Below are positions 1 to 5,896 of a DNA stretch of 6,734 nucleotides, in pieces. How positions within the stretch are numbered: position 1 is the stretch's first letter; each line of letters opens with the position of its first letter. The notes beneath the pieces are model-generated. The model had not been told where the DNA came from, did no database searches, and saw only the letters and a program-made list of their open reading frames with translations. The stretch is from contig JBCDBH010000323.1 of NCBI GenBank assembly GCA_039184055.1, positions 1-6,734 of the forward strand, read 5' to 3'. Both the position numbers and the translations under genes were made by a program. The stretch is from JBCDBH01 sp039184055 (GTDB lineage: Bacteria > Acidobacteriota > Thermoanaerobaculia > Multivoradales > J023).

Positions 1-1468
1 CCGTCCAATCGAAGAGATCGCCGTCGAGTGGGTTTTCGAGAAAGTAGGGCACGCTGGGTTTGGCGTCGGCGGGCACCTGCACGACGAGGGTGCGCGCGGC
101 GGTCACCTCGGTGCGGAATCTGCGTCCCTCGGCTTCGCGCTCGGTGCTCGACACCAGCGGCCAGCCGCGTGGCTCGATCCGCACCTCGCCGACCTCGACC
201 CCCGCCGAGCTCCACAGCTCGGCTTGCACCTCGAGCTCGGCCCCGGCGACCACCTCTTCGCGATCGGTCCAGGCGTCGGCGGCGATGCCGGCGGCGGTGG
301 CGAGCGCTTCGACCGCGATCGAGCGCTTCTCGACGAGCAGCTGGCGTGCGTGGATGGCACCGTCGCTCTCGATGCCGCTGACGATCGAGATCGCCTCGTC
401 GAGCGCTTGGACGATCTGCGCCACGGCCGACGCCGCCTCCTGAGGCGTCAGCGTCAACACGCTCCACCGGGTCAAACCGGCGCGACTGGCGATATCGAAG
501 AGGTGCGCCGCGACGGCGTCACGCGTCTCGCCCTCGGGCAGCAAGGCGGCGATGGCTTCGAGCTCGGTGTCGACCCCGGTGAAGAGCTCGGTGCTCGGCG
601 TGCCGTCACCCCCCGATTCCCAGATCAGGGCGCCGGTGGCATGACCGAGCGGCTGCACCAACCCCATGTCTTGCGAGCGATGCTGCGAGCGGCTGGCGAG
701 CGCGGTCTGCATGATCGAGCGACCGTTGAAGCGATCGAGCGTGCCGAGTGAGAAACGCACCGTCGCCGCGCTGGGATCCCACCACGCCGAGCGAAAAAGC
801 GTCGTCACCCGCCAGGCCGGACCGAGCTCGGGAAAAAGCGTCGGATCGGCGGCCGCTTCGATCACCTCGGCGGCGAGCACGCCCGCGGCCTGATGATGAC
901 CGTGACCGGCGCGCTCATCGGGTGGAAAGACCGAGACCAGCACCTGAGGCTTGAAACGACGGATCACCCGCACCGAATCTTCGATCAACACCTCGCGTGA
1001 CCAGCGGGTCAAAGTCTCGTCGAGCGAGCGAGTGAAGCCAAAATCGTAGGCGCGACTGAAATATTGCCGCGCGCCGTCGACCTGTCGTGCGGCGAGCAGC
1101 TCGCGGGAGCGGATCAAGCCCAAGCCGACCCCGAGCTCGTCACCGATCAGATTCTGTCCGCCCTCACCTCGATTGAGCGACAAATACGCCGCCTCGCCAC
1201 CGGTCTGGGCCAACCAGGCGAGCGCGCGGGTGTCTTCGTCATCGGGGTGGGCGGCGAGCATGAGCAGGCGACGGTGGGATTCGAGGCGCGCCAACGCCCG
1301 CGACAGACGAGGCATGCCACCGGTCGACGCCGATTCGAGCGCCGTCATGCCGGTGGTATCGCCACCGACCGCGGCGACGACCGCGGCGGTCATGTCATCG
1401 GTCTGAAGCGGTGTGTGGAGGGTGAATACGAGCGCGATGAAGCAGATACACGAGGTGAGGAATCGCAT
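1..1468 (-). CDS. PIG-L/LmbE-family zinc deacetylase, putatively secreted; 3' end beyond window
   Basis: The minus-strand frame is open from ATG at 1468 to the left edge (489 codons, no stop), so the C-terminus is missing. Residues 4-18 form a hydrophobic stretch after an Arg, consistent with a Sec signal peptide and an exported enzyme. The PIG-L domain starts with AHPDDED (73-79), where H74 and D77 are expected zinc ligands and D76 the probable catalytic base; the second motif GHGHHQAAG lies at 188-196, with H189 and H192 matching the HxxH metal site. A conserved LNRGEGGQNLIGDELG stretch lies at 98-113. The family removes N-acetyl groups from GlcNAc-type or similar amide substrates; the substrate here is unknown. 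Residues from about 290 onward are a long extension, helical and then beta-rich, beyond the roughly 230-residue core; acidobacterial homologues commonly reach 800 residues or so (recalled, not checked). It is divergent from the FHA gene, 35 bp away. Confidence 0.95.
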   Translation of the reverse strand, partial: MRFLTSCICFIALVFTLHTPLQTDDMTAAVVAAVGGDTTGMTALESASTGGMPRLSRALARLESHRRLLMLAAHPDDEDTRALAWLAQTGGEAAYLSLNRGEGGQNLIGDELGVGLGLIRSRELLAARQVDGARQYFSRAYDFGFTRSLDETLTRWSREVLIEDSVRVIRRFKPQVLVSVFPPDERAGHGHHQAAGVLAAEVIEAAADPTLFPELGPAWRVTTLFRSAWWDPSAATVRFSLGTLDRFNGRSIMQTALASRSQHRSQDMGLVQPLGHATGALIWESGGDGTPSTELFTGVDTELEAIAALLPEGETRDAVAAHLFDIASRAGLTRWSVLTLTPQEAASAVAQIVQALDEAISIVSGIESDGAIHARQLLVEKRSIAVEALATAAGIAADAWTDREEVVAGAELEVQAELWSSAGVEVGEVRIEPRGWPLVSSTEREAEGRRFRTEVTAARTLVVQVPADAKPSVPYFLENPLDGDLFDWT

Positions 1469-1477
1469 GGCCCGCCG

Positions 1478-1483
1478 ATTCTA
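1478..1483 (-). promoter_or_regulatory. Possible -10 box of the deacetylase gene
   Basis: The minus strand reads TAGAAT, five of six bases of the TATAAT consensus, ending 9 bases before the ATG at 1468. Transcription starting 6-7 bases downstream would leave almost no 5' leader. No convincing -35 hexamer sits 16-18 bases upstream. The call rests on sequence match and position only. Confidence 0.35.
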
Positions 1484-1489
1484 GCGTGG

Positions 1490-1495
1490 TAGCCT
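1490..1495 (+). promoter_or_regulatory. Weak -10-like hexamer of the FHA gene
   Basis: TAGCCT fits the loose TANNNT -10 pattern and ends 8 bases before the ATG at 1504. A second candidate, TAGCGT, is at 1482-1487. No -35 or Shine-Dalgarno sequence is visible in the 35-bp gap, so a leaderless mRNA is possible. The evidence is thin because the hexamer matches only at the key T, A and T positions. Confidence 0.2.
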
Positions 1496-1503
1496 GGGTC
1501 GGC

Positions 1504-2061
1504 ATGAGTAACGATGCGTGGCGCGCGCCCGGCGCCAATGCCGATGGTTTTGTCGACTACGAATCTCTTCAATCCGCGGCGCTCCGTCTCGACCGAGACG
1601 CCTTCCGTCTCGCCTATCCGGTACCGGCTCTGCTCGTCGTGTATCGCGATGAAGAGCTGGTCGACGACACGCTCGATCCGACCGATTCGGCGGTGCAATT
1701 GCTCACCGTATCGATCAGCTCGCAAGGCATTCTGCGGTATTTGAATCGCGTCGCCTTTGTCGCCAAACGCCCCGGCAATATGTTCGCGCATCTGGTGTCG
1801 GTCGGTCGCTCGGCGACCAACGACATCGTCATCGGCATCGAGACCGTCTCGAAGGTGCACGGCTATTTCGTCCGTGAAGGCAGCGGCTTGAGCTTTAGCG
1901 ACCACAGCTCGACCAACGGCTCACGGCTCAATGGCGACGCGCTCGAACCGGCGAAGCCGGCACGTCTCACCGATGGCGACATGCTGCAGCTCGGCCTCGA
2001 AGTCCACCTTCAATTTCTCGAGCCCGATTCGCTCTACGACCAGCTCACCGGTCGGCGCTGA
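1504..2061 (+). CDS. FHA-domain protein (phosphothreonine-binding)
   Basis: This 185-residue soluble protein has no signal peptide or membrane segment. A forkhead-associated domain fills roughly residues 75-173, with the family's signature residues in order: VGRSATNDIVI (100-110, with G101-R102), VSKVHGYF (115-122, with S116 and H119), STNGSRLNG (136-144, with N138-G139) and LTDGDMLQLG (155-164). FHA domains bind phosphothreonine peptides, so the protein probably docks on a Ser/Thr-kinase target; no kinase or phosphatase lies in this window. Residues 1-74 match no domain I recognise. I chose ATG 1504 over the in-frame GTG at 1486 because the GTG start would add six unremarkable residues and sits nearly on the divergent deacetylase promoter. 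Its last 17 bases overlap the end of the convergent HTH gene. Confidence 0.93.
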   Translation: MSNDAWRAPGANADGFVDYESLQSAALRLDRDAFRLAYPVPALLVVYRDEELVDDTLDPTDSAVQLLTVSISSQGILRYLNRVAFVAKRPGNMFAHLVSVGRSATNDIVIGIETVSKVHGYFVREGSGLSFSDHSSTNGSRLNGDALEPAKPARLTDGDMLQLGLEVHLQFLEPDSLYDQLTGRR

Positions 2062-2494
2062 GCGGCCGCGACTCGTCGCCTAGCCGTCGTAACGCCACCT
2101 CGCAGCGCGCCAACCGTCGGTGCATGGCGAGCAACGAGTCGGTGGCGACGCCGAGCAACACGCCCTGAGACAACCGTTCGGGTAGCCCCCGTGGCTCGGC
2201 ACGCGGGTGCAGATCGCCAAAGAACTGCGCGGGCGAGACCTCGAGCGCCGCCAAGACCCACAAAATATGACGCATAGTCAGGGTGATCTGCCCGTTGAGC
2301 ACGTGCGACAAATAACCGGCGCGCATCCCGGCGCGTCGTTCGACGGCCCGCAGGGTGAGATCCGCGTCCTCGACCAGGGCACGCAAACGCTCACGCGCCC
2401 GCTGAGCTTCGACGAGCGGATCGGCGACGGACCGCGCGCCAACGGACGCGGAGCCAACAGAGCCGGAACCAACAGACGCGGATCCAATGGACAT
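2045..2494 (-). CDS. XRE-type helix-turn-helix transcriptional regulator
   Basis: This 149-residue protein carries one Cro/CI-type HTH at about residues 36-93: LTLRAVERRAGMRAGYLSHVLNG (46-68) is the helix-turn-helix core with the typical 'YLSHVLNG' recognition-helix end, followed by ITLTMRHILWVLAALEVSPAQFF (70-92), the usual closing helices. Residues 118-138 look like one amphipathic helix, possibly for dimerisation. There is no ligand-binding, peptidase or metal-binding domain. Residues 2-26 are a low-complexity Ser-Val-Gly-rich repeat. The start at 2494 is supported by an in-frame TAG 12 bases upstream and an AGGGTGG Shine-Dalgarno sequence. The gene is divergent from the ADOP permease across 120 bp with palindromes, so it plausibly controls that promoter and its own; this is inferred from position. 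Its end overlaps the FHA gene. Confidence 0.9.
   Translation of the reverse strand: MSIGSASVGSGSVGSASVGARSVADPLVEAQRARERLRALVEDADLTLRAVERRAGMRAGYLSHVLNGQITLTMRHILWVLAALEVSPAQFFGDLHPRAEPRGLPERLSQGVLLGVATDSLLAMHRRLARCEVALRRLGDESRPLSADR
2432..2491 (-). repeat. Four 15-bp tandem repeats coding a Ser-Val-Gly pentapeptide
   Basis: Four head-to-tail 15-bp units lie at 2477-2491, 2462-2476, 2447-2461 and 2432-2446, close to the plus-strand pattern CGCGGANCCAACAGA. They encode SIGSA-SVGSG-SVGSA-SVGAR directly after the initiator Met of the HTH protein. A degenerate fifth unit (SVADP) follows. The unit is a multiple of three, so copy-number change would lengthen or shorten the N-terminal tail without breaking the frame. 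Confidence 0.85.
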
Positions 2495-2498
2495 CGCG

Positions 2499-2505
2499 CC
2501 ACCCT
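2499..2505 (-). promoter_or_regulatory. Ribosome binding site of the HTH gene
   Basis: The minus strand reads AGGGTGG four bases before the ATG at 2494, with the AGGG core seven bases away. It is the clearest Shine-Dalgarno-like sequence at any start in this window. With the in-frame TAG just upstream, it fixes the start at the codon preceding the tandem repeats. Confidence 0.6.
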
Positions 2506-2520
2506 ACCAGCGTCCGTTTT

Positions 2521-2536
2521 CGGGAACATGTTCTCG
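2521..2536. promoter_or_regulatory. Palindrome in the HTH/ADOP divergent region, candidate operator
   Basis: GAACATGTTC at 2524-2533 is a perfect 10-bp inverted repeat. The outer bases extend it to 16 bp with one mismatched pair (CGGGAACATGTTCTCG). It lies 30 bp upstream of the HTH start codon and about 85 bp upstream of the transcription start predicted from the -24/-12 element before the permease. It suits either an operator for the neighbouring HTH dimer or an upstream activator site. Four bases separate GAAC and GTTC in a Bacillus-type LexA box but only two do here, so it is not one. Confidence 0.5.
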
Positions 2537-2586
2537 GCTTCGGACACGGAACCGTCCGCGAGACCCATCTTTCCGGCCCTTTTTGC

Positions 2587-2602
2587 TGGCACGGAACTTG
2601 GA
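2587..2602 (+). promoter_or_regulatory. Sigma-54-like -24/-12 promoter before the ADOP gene
   Basis: The sequence is TGGCACG, four bases, then TTGGA. It matches the RpoN consensus (TGGCACG-N4-TTGCA/T) at every key position except the last base of the -12 dinucleotide, GG instead of GC; the ten-base spacing between the -24 GG and the -12 dinucleotide is exact. Transcription would start near 2613, two bases before the ATG, giving a leaderless or near-leaderless mRNA; no Shine-Dalgarno sequence is seen before 2615. Sigma-54 promoters need an enhancer-binding ATPase, which is not encoded here. Confidence 0.45.
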
Positions 2603-3287
2603 ATACCCCTACCCATGACTTTCTTCGACGATCTTCGCTACGCCTTCCGCACCCTGCGCGCCGCCCCCGTGTTCAGCCTCGTCGCGCTGCTCGTTTTGGC
2701 GCTCGGTATCGGTGCCAACACCGCTCTCTTCAGCCTGGTCCACGGCGTGTTGCTCCGACCGCTGCCGGTGCCGGACAGTGAGCGCCTGGTGATGCTCACC
2801 CGCTCGGGAGACGTGTCGCTGCCCGATGTCGAAGATTGGCGTGCCGAAAGTGAGTCGATCGAGTCGTTCGCGCTTTTCTTGCTCACCTGGGCCTTCGACT
2901 ACGTGCCCGACGACGGCGATCCGCTCCATCTCGAAGGCTCGGTGGTCGAGCCGGAGTATTTCGAGCTCGTCTCCATGGCGCCCTTGCTCGGCCGGGTGAT
3001 CACGACACACGACAACGCGGTCGACGGGGAGCGCGTGGCGGTGATCAGCGAGCGATTCTGGCGCCGGCTGGGGGGTGGTGACGACGTGATCGGCACCACG
3101 ATCGATCTCAGCGGCAACGCCACCACGGTGATCGGAGTGATGCCGGCGGCGTTCGACATCTTCGAAACCGGGGTCGACTTGTGGGTGCCGGCGGCGGTCG
3201 AAACGCCCTGGGCGGTCGGTAATCGTGGCACCAACAATTTCGACGCCATCGGCAAGCTTGCCCCGGGAGTGCCGATCGAGACGGCGC

Positions 3288-3291
3288 GGGG
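3288..3291 (+). other. Frameshift site (GGGG) in the ADOP gene
   Basis: The upstream frame reads ...E-T-A-R with CGG at 3287-3289. The downstream conserved frame resumes as V-E-M-R-R with GTC at 3291. Base 3290 is therefore surplus, and three Gs instead of four join the halves as ETAR-VEMRRISEQL, the normal family pattern of 'PGV...AR.EM..I...L...YP.TN'. No stop codon or rearrangement lies at the junction. A homopolymer indel, biological or technical, is the simplest reading. Confidence 0.85.
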
Positions 3292-3296
3292 TCGAG

Positions 3297-5012
3297 ATGC
3301 GCCGGATTTCCGAGCAGCTCGCCGAGGCGTATCCCAAGACCAATCTCGGCAAAGTCGTCGATCCAATGCCGCTGATCTCGTTTATCGCTGGCCCCTCGGA
3401 GCCGGTGCTGTGGCTGCTCTTGGCGGCTGTGGCCCTGGTGTTGCTGATCGCCAGCCTCAATCTGGCCAGTCTGTTGCTCGCCCGGGCCCTCGAACGACGC
3501 CGCGACATCGCCACCCGTCTCGCCCTCGGCGCGCCCCGAGCTCGACTGTCGCGTCAGGCGATGATGGAGAGCCTGCTGTTGTCGGTGGGTGGCGCGACGC
3601 ACGGTATCTTGGTGGCGCTGTGGGCACGTGATCTCGTTCTCACCTTGGCGCCCGATCTACCGCGCAGCGCCGATCTCGGTCTCGATTGGCGGGTGTTGCT
3701 CTTCGCGATCGGGATCGCGCTCCTCACCGCCGTGCTCACCGGCCTGCTCCCCACCCGCTGGCTGATGCGCGCGTCACCGGCCCGAGCGCTCGCCGGAGGT
3801 CGGGGCCAGACCGCCGATCGCGGTCAACGACGTCTCCTGGGCGGCCTGGTGGTCGCCGAGGTGATCGCGGCAACGGTGATGCTGGTGGGCTGTGGTCTGG
3901 TGCTTCGTACTTTCGATCAGCTGCACCGGGTCGAGCTCGGTTTCGATACCGAAAACGTGCTGCTGGTCGACCTCGTGCTTCCCGAGGCGCGCTATAGCGA
4001 GCGCGAGGCGCAGAGCGAAGCGTTTCGACGGATCGTCGCCGCCCTCGAAACACGGCCCGGGATCGAGTCGGTGGGCTCGATGATCGGCAAGCCGCTCGAT
4101 CCGCGCGGCGGTATCGGTGGTCGCTTCTTGGTCGAGGGCATGACCTTTCCACCCGGCGAGGAGCCGGGGGCGCGACGGCGTCCGATTCACGGCGCGACCT
4201 TCGACGCGCTCCGGCAGCCGCTGCTCGCCGGCCGAGCCTTCGGCCCCGACGACCGAGCGGACACCGAACCGGTGGCGATCGTCAATCAGCGCTTCGTCGA
4301 TCAGGTGCTCGGTGACGCCGAGCCCATCGGCCAACGCATCGCGCTACGCAGCGACGAGCCACGCTGGTTGACCATCGTCGGCGTGGTGGCCGACATCAAA
4401 GGCACCGCGCTCACCGCTCAGGACAGCGTCGCCGTCTACACGCCGTATCTCCAGCGCCAGGCGACCTGGCAGCGCTGGGGCACGGTCACCCTACGCACCG
4501 ATGGCGATCCGATGGCGCTCTTGCCGACGGTCGAGGAGGCGGTGTGGTCGGTCGATGCGGCCTTGCCTCTCGCGGCAGTCGAAACGCTCGCCGAGCGTCA
4601 CGCCGATGCCCTCGCCGGCTCGCGTCTGCAGGGCATTCTGCTCAGCCTCTTCGCCGTCACCGCGCTCGCCCTCGCCGGGTTGGGGATCTACGGGCTGTTG
4701 AGCTTCGGCGTGCAGACCCGCAAGCGTGAGATCGGTGTACGCATGGCGCTCGGCGCCGATCGCGCCCGGCTGGTGCGAGCCATCGTCGGTCGCGGCGTGC
4801 GGCTGGTGTCGCTCGGTCTCGTCGTCGGGCTCGGGATCGCCTGGTTGGCCGGTCATTCGGTCACGACGCTGCTCTATGGCGTCGGTCCCCGCGACCCGAT
4901 CACCTATGGAGTGGTGATCGCGATCTTGCTCAGCGCCGCTCTGATCGGCGCCTGGCTACCCGCGACCCGGGCCAGTCGGGTCGATCCGATTCGCGTGCTG
5001 CGACAGGACTGA
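3297..5012 (+). CDS. C-terminal ADOP fragment, open frame after the frameshift
   Basis: If the extra G is real, the rest of the permease is still an intact frame. It is open from 3225, but its first 22 codons (3225-3290) are out-of-register noise; the first in-frame ATG inside genuine sequence is at 3297, giving 571 residues. It would keep the end of the first periplasmic part, both FtsX domains and the second MacB segment, but lose the first membrane helix. No Shine-Dalgarno sequence precedes 3297, so independent translation is doubtful. It is listed because automatic gene callers will report it separately; biologically it belongs with the gene starting at 2615. Confidence 0.6.
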   Translation: MRRISEQLAEAYPKTNLGKVVDPMPLISFIAGPSEPVLWLLLAAVALVLLIASLNLASLLLARALERRRDIATRLALGAPRARLSRQAMMESLLLSVGGATHGILVALWARDLVLTLAPDLPRSADLGLDWRVLLFAIGIALLTAVLTGLLPTRWLMRASPARALAGGRGQTADRGQRRLLGGLVVAEVIAATVMLVGCGLVLRTFDQLHRVELGFDTENVLLVDLVLPEARYSEREAQSEAFRRIVAALETRPGIESVGSMIGKPLDPRGGIGGRFLVEGMTFPPGEEPGARRRPIHGATFDALRQPLLAGRAFGPDDRADTEPVAIVNQRFVDQVLGDAEPIGQRIALRSDEPRWLTIVGVVADIKGTALTAQDSVAVYTPYLQRQATWQRWGTVTLRTDGDPMALLPTVEEAVWSVDAALPLAAVETLAERHADALAGSRLQGILLSLFAVTALALAGLGIYGLLSFGVQTRKREIGVRMALGADRARLVRAIVGRGVRLVSLGLVVGLGIAWLAGHSVTTLLYGVGPRDPITYGVVIAILLSAALIGAWLPATRASRVDPIRVLRQD

Positions 5013-5071
5013 TCGAACCCGATCCGACCTTCGTATGGACAATACGCCTCGATCCTGGCGGGTGGCACCAG

Positions 5072-5077
5072 TACAAT
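5072..5077 (+). promoter_or_regulatory. Probable -10 box of the PhzF operon
   Basis: TACAAT matches five of six bases of TATAAT and ends 6 bases before the ATG at 5084, so the predicted transcription start falls on or next to the start codon. No good -35 hexamer lies 16-18 bases upstream; a TGGACA at 5036-5041 is 30 bases away, too far to pair with it. No Shine-Dalgarno sequence is present, which fits a leaderless transcript. Confidence 0.45.
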
Positions 5078-5083
5078 GTGGCC

Positions 5084-5896
5084 ATGGGAATCGAGATCGT
5101 CCAGGTCGATGCGTTCGCGAGCGCACCGTTCACCGGCAACCCGGCCGCGGTGTGCGTGTTCGACGAGTTGCCGTCAGCCACCTGGCGGCAGAACGTCGCG
5201 CGGGAGATGAACCTCTCCGAAACCGCCTTTGTCATCCGGCGTGAAGACGGCGCGTTCGATCTCACCTGGTTCACGCCCAGCACGGAAGTCGATCTCTGTG
5301 GCCACGCCACCCTGGCAAGCGCCCACGTGCTGTGGCAAGACGCCCACCTGCCGCTCGACCGAACGGCGCGTTTCCACACGCGCTCGGGTGTGCTGATCTG
5401 CCAGCGTGAGGGCGACTGGATCCGGATGGATTTTCCAGCCGAGAGACCGACCGCCACTGTCGCAACCGACACGCTCGTCGACGCCCTGGATCACACCCCG
5501 GTGTTCGTCGGCCGCAACCGCATGGACATGCTGGTCGAGCTGGAAAACGAAGCCGCGGTGCGCGCCGCGTCGCCCAATCTGCACGCATTGGGCGCGCTGA
5601 ACATCCGCGGGCTCATCCTGACGGCGGCCGCCGACGAAGATCGCGACTATGACTTCGTGTCTCGTTTCTTCGCCCCGGCGGCAGGCGTCGACGAAGATCC
5701 CGTCACCGGCTCGGCGCATTGCTGTCTGGCACCCTATTGGACCGAGAAGCTCGGTCGCGACACGCTCACGGGCTATCAAGCTTCGGCGCGTGGCGGCTTC
5801 GTCAACGTGGAAATGCACGGTGATCGCGTGCATCTTTTGGGACAGGCGATCACGGTGATGCGGAGCTCCCTGCTGGTACCCTACGGCGACTCATGA
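5084..5896 (+). CDS. PhzF-family isomerase-like protein
   Basis: This 270-residue cytosolic protein belongs to the PhzF/YddE family, which has the diaminopimelate-epimerase fold of two similar halves. The hallmarks are present: VDAFASAPFTGNPAAVCVF (8-26), NLSETAFV (43-50) with E46 equivalent to the catalytic Glu of PhzF, LCGHATLASAHVL (71-83) with H74, and DEDPVTGSAHCCLAPYW (203-219) with D205 and the glycine-turn TGS. PhzF itself isomerises trans-2,3-dihydro-3-hydroxyanthranilate in phenazine synthesis, but most relatives outside phenazine clusters have unknown substrates, and no other phenazine gene is here, so a phenazine role is not supported. ATG 5084 is chosen over GTG 5078 because homologues begin about there and a -10 box abuts it. 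The stop overlaps the next start as ATGA. It lies 71 bp after the permease. Confidence 0.95.
   Translation: MGIEIVQVDAFASAPFTGNPAAVCVFDELPSATWRQNVAREMNLSETAFVIRREDGAFDLTWFTPSTEVDLCGHATLASAHVLWQDAHLPLDRTARFHTRSGVLICQREGDWIRMDFPAERPTATVATDTLVDALDHTPVFVGRNRMDMLVELENEAAVRAASPNLHALGALNIRGLILTAAADEDRDYDFVSRFFAPAAGVDEDPVTGSAHCCLAPYWTEKLGRDTLTGYQASARGGFVNVEMHGDRVHLLGQAITVMRSSLLVPYGDS

Larger units (their letters stand above)
2615..5012 (+). pseudogene. ADOP-family duplicated FtsX/MacB-like permease, split by a one-base frameshift
   Basis: Without one G at 3288-3291 this reads as a 798-residue integral membrane protein, the usual ADOP size. It has the internal duplication typical of the family. A MacB-type N-terminal segment starts MTFFDDLRYAFRTLR with a membrane helix at about 18-46 and a periplasmic part to about 255. 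The first FtsX domain spans about 264-390 (helices near 265-289, 314-340, 359-380; loop RRRDIATRLALGA at 293-305). The second MacB segment spans 405-655 with a helix at 408-430. The second FtsX domain spans 672-798 (loop KREIGVRMALGA at 703-714). MacB relatives transmit ATP hydrolysis in the cytoplasm to periplasmic movement; ADOP genes characteristically lack a linked ATPase, as here. As written, the first frame runs on out of register to a stop at 3629-3631, giving 339 residues with only 225 genuine. A recent mutation or an assembly error explains this best, since both halves are well conserved. Confidence 0.9.

Noticed and set aside
224..751. Plus-strand open frame of 175 codons inside the deacetylase region
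   Set aside because: It is antisense to the PIG-L gene, whose frame is unbroken and carries the family motifs. The antisense peptide has no domain and reflects the lack of stops in G+C-rich DNA. The same applies to 1064-1492.
2524..2533. LexA/SOS box
   Set aside because: GAAC and GTTC are separated by two bases rather than the four of the Bacillus-type box, and it does not fit the CTG-N10-CAG type. No SOS gene is adjacent.
2207..2614. Possible 136-codon N-terminal extension of the permease (in-frame from 2207)
   Set aside because: The ADOP N-terminus begins at the ATG at 2615 (MTFFDDLRYAFRTLR). The upstream codons are antisense to the HTH gene and cross the control region.
2609..3514. Minus-strand open frame of 301 codons opposite the permease
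   Set aside because: The product is rich in Arg, His, Gln and Glu with no recognisable motif, and it lies opposite conserved MacB/FtsX coding sequence. It is a shadow frame.
5032..5046. Hairpin CGTAT-GGACA-ATACG after the permease as a terminator
   Set aside because: The stem is only five pairs with A-T in the middle and no T-run follows. It could be a weak operator, but nothing supports termination.
5084..5896. Phenazine biosynthesis cluster
   Set aside because: Only the PhzF-like gene is present; no phzA/B/D/E/G-type genes are beside it. PhzF relatives are common without phenazine synthesis.
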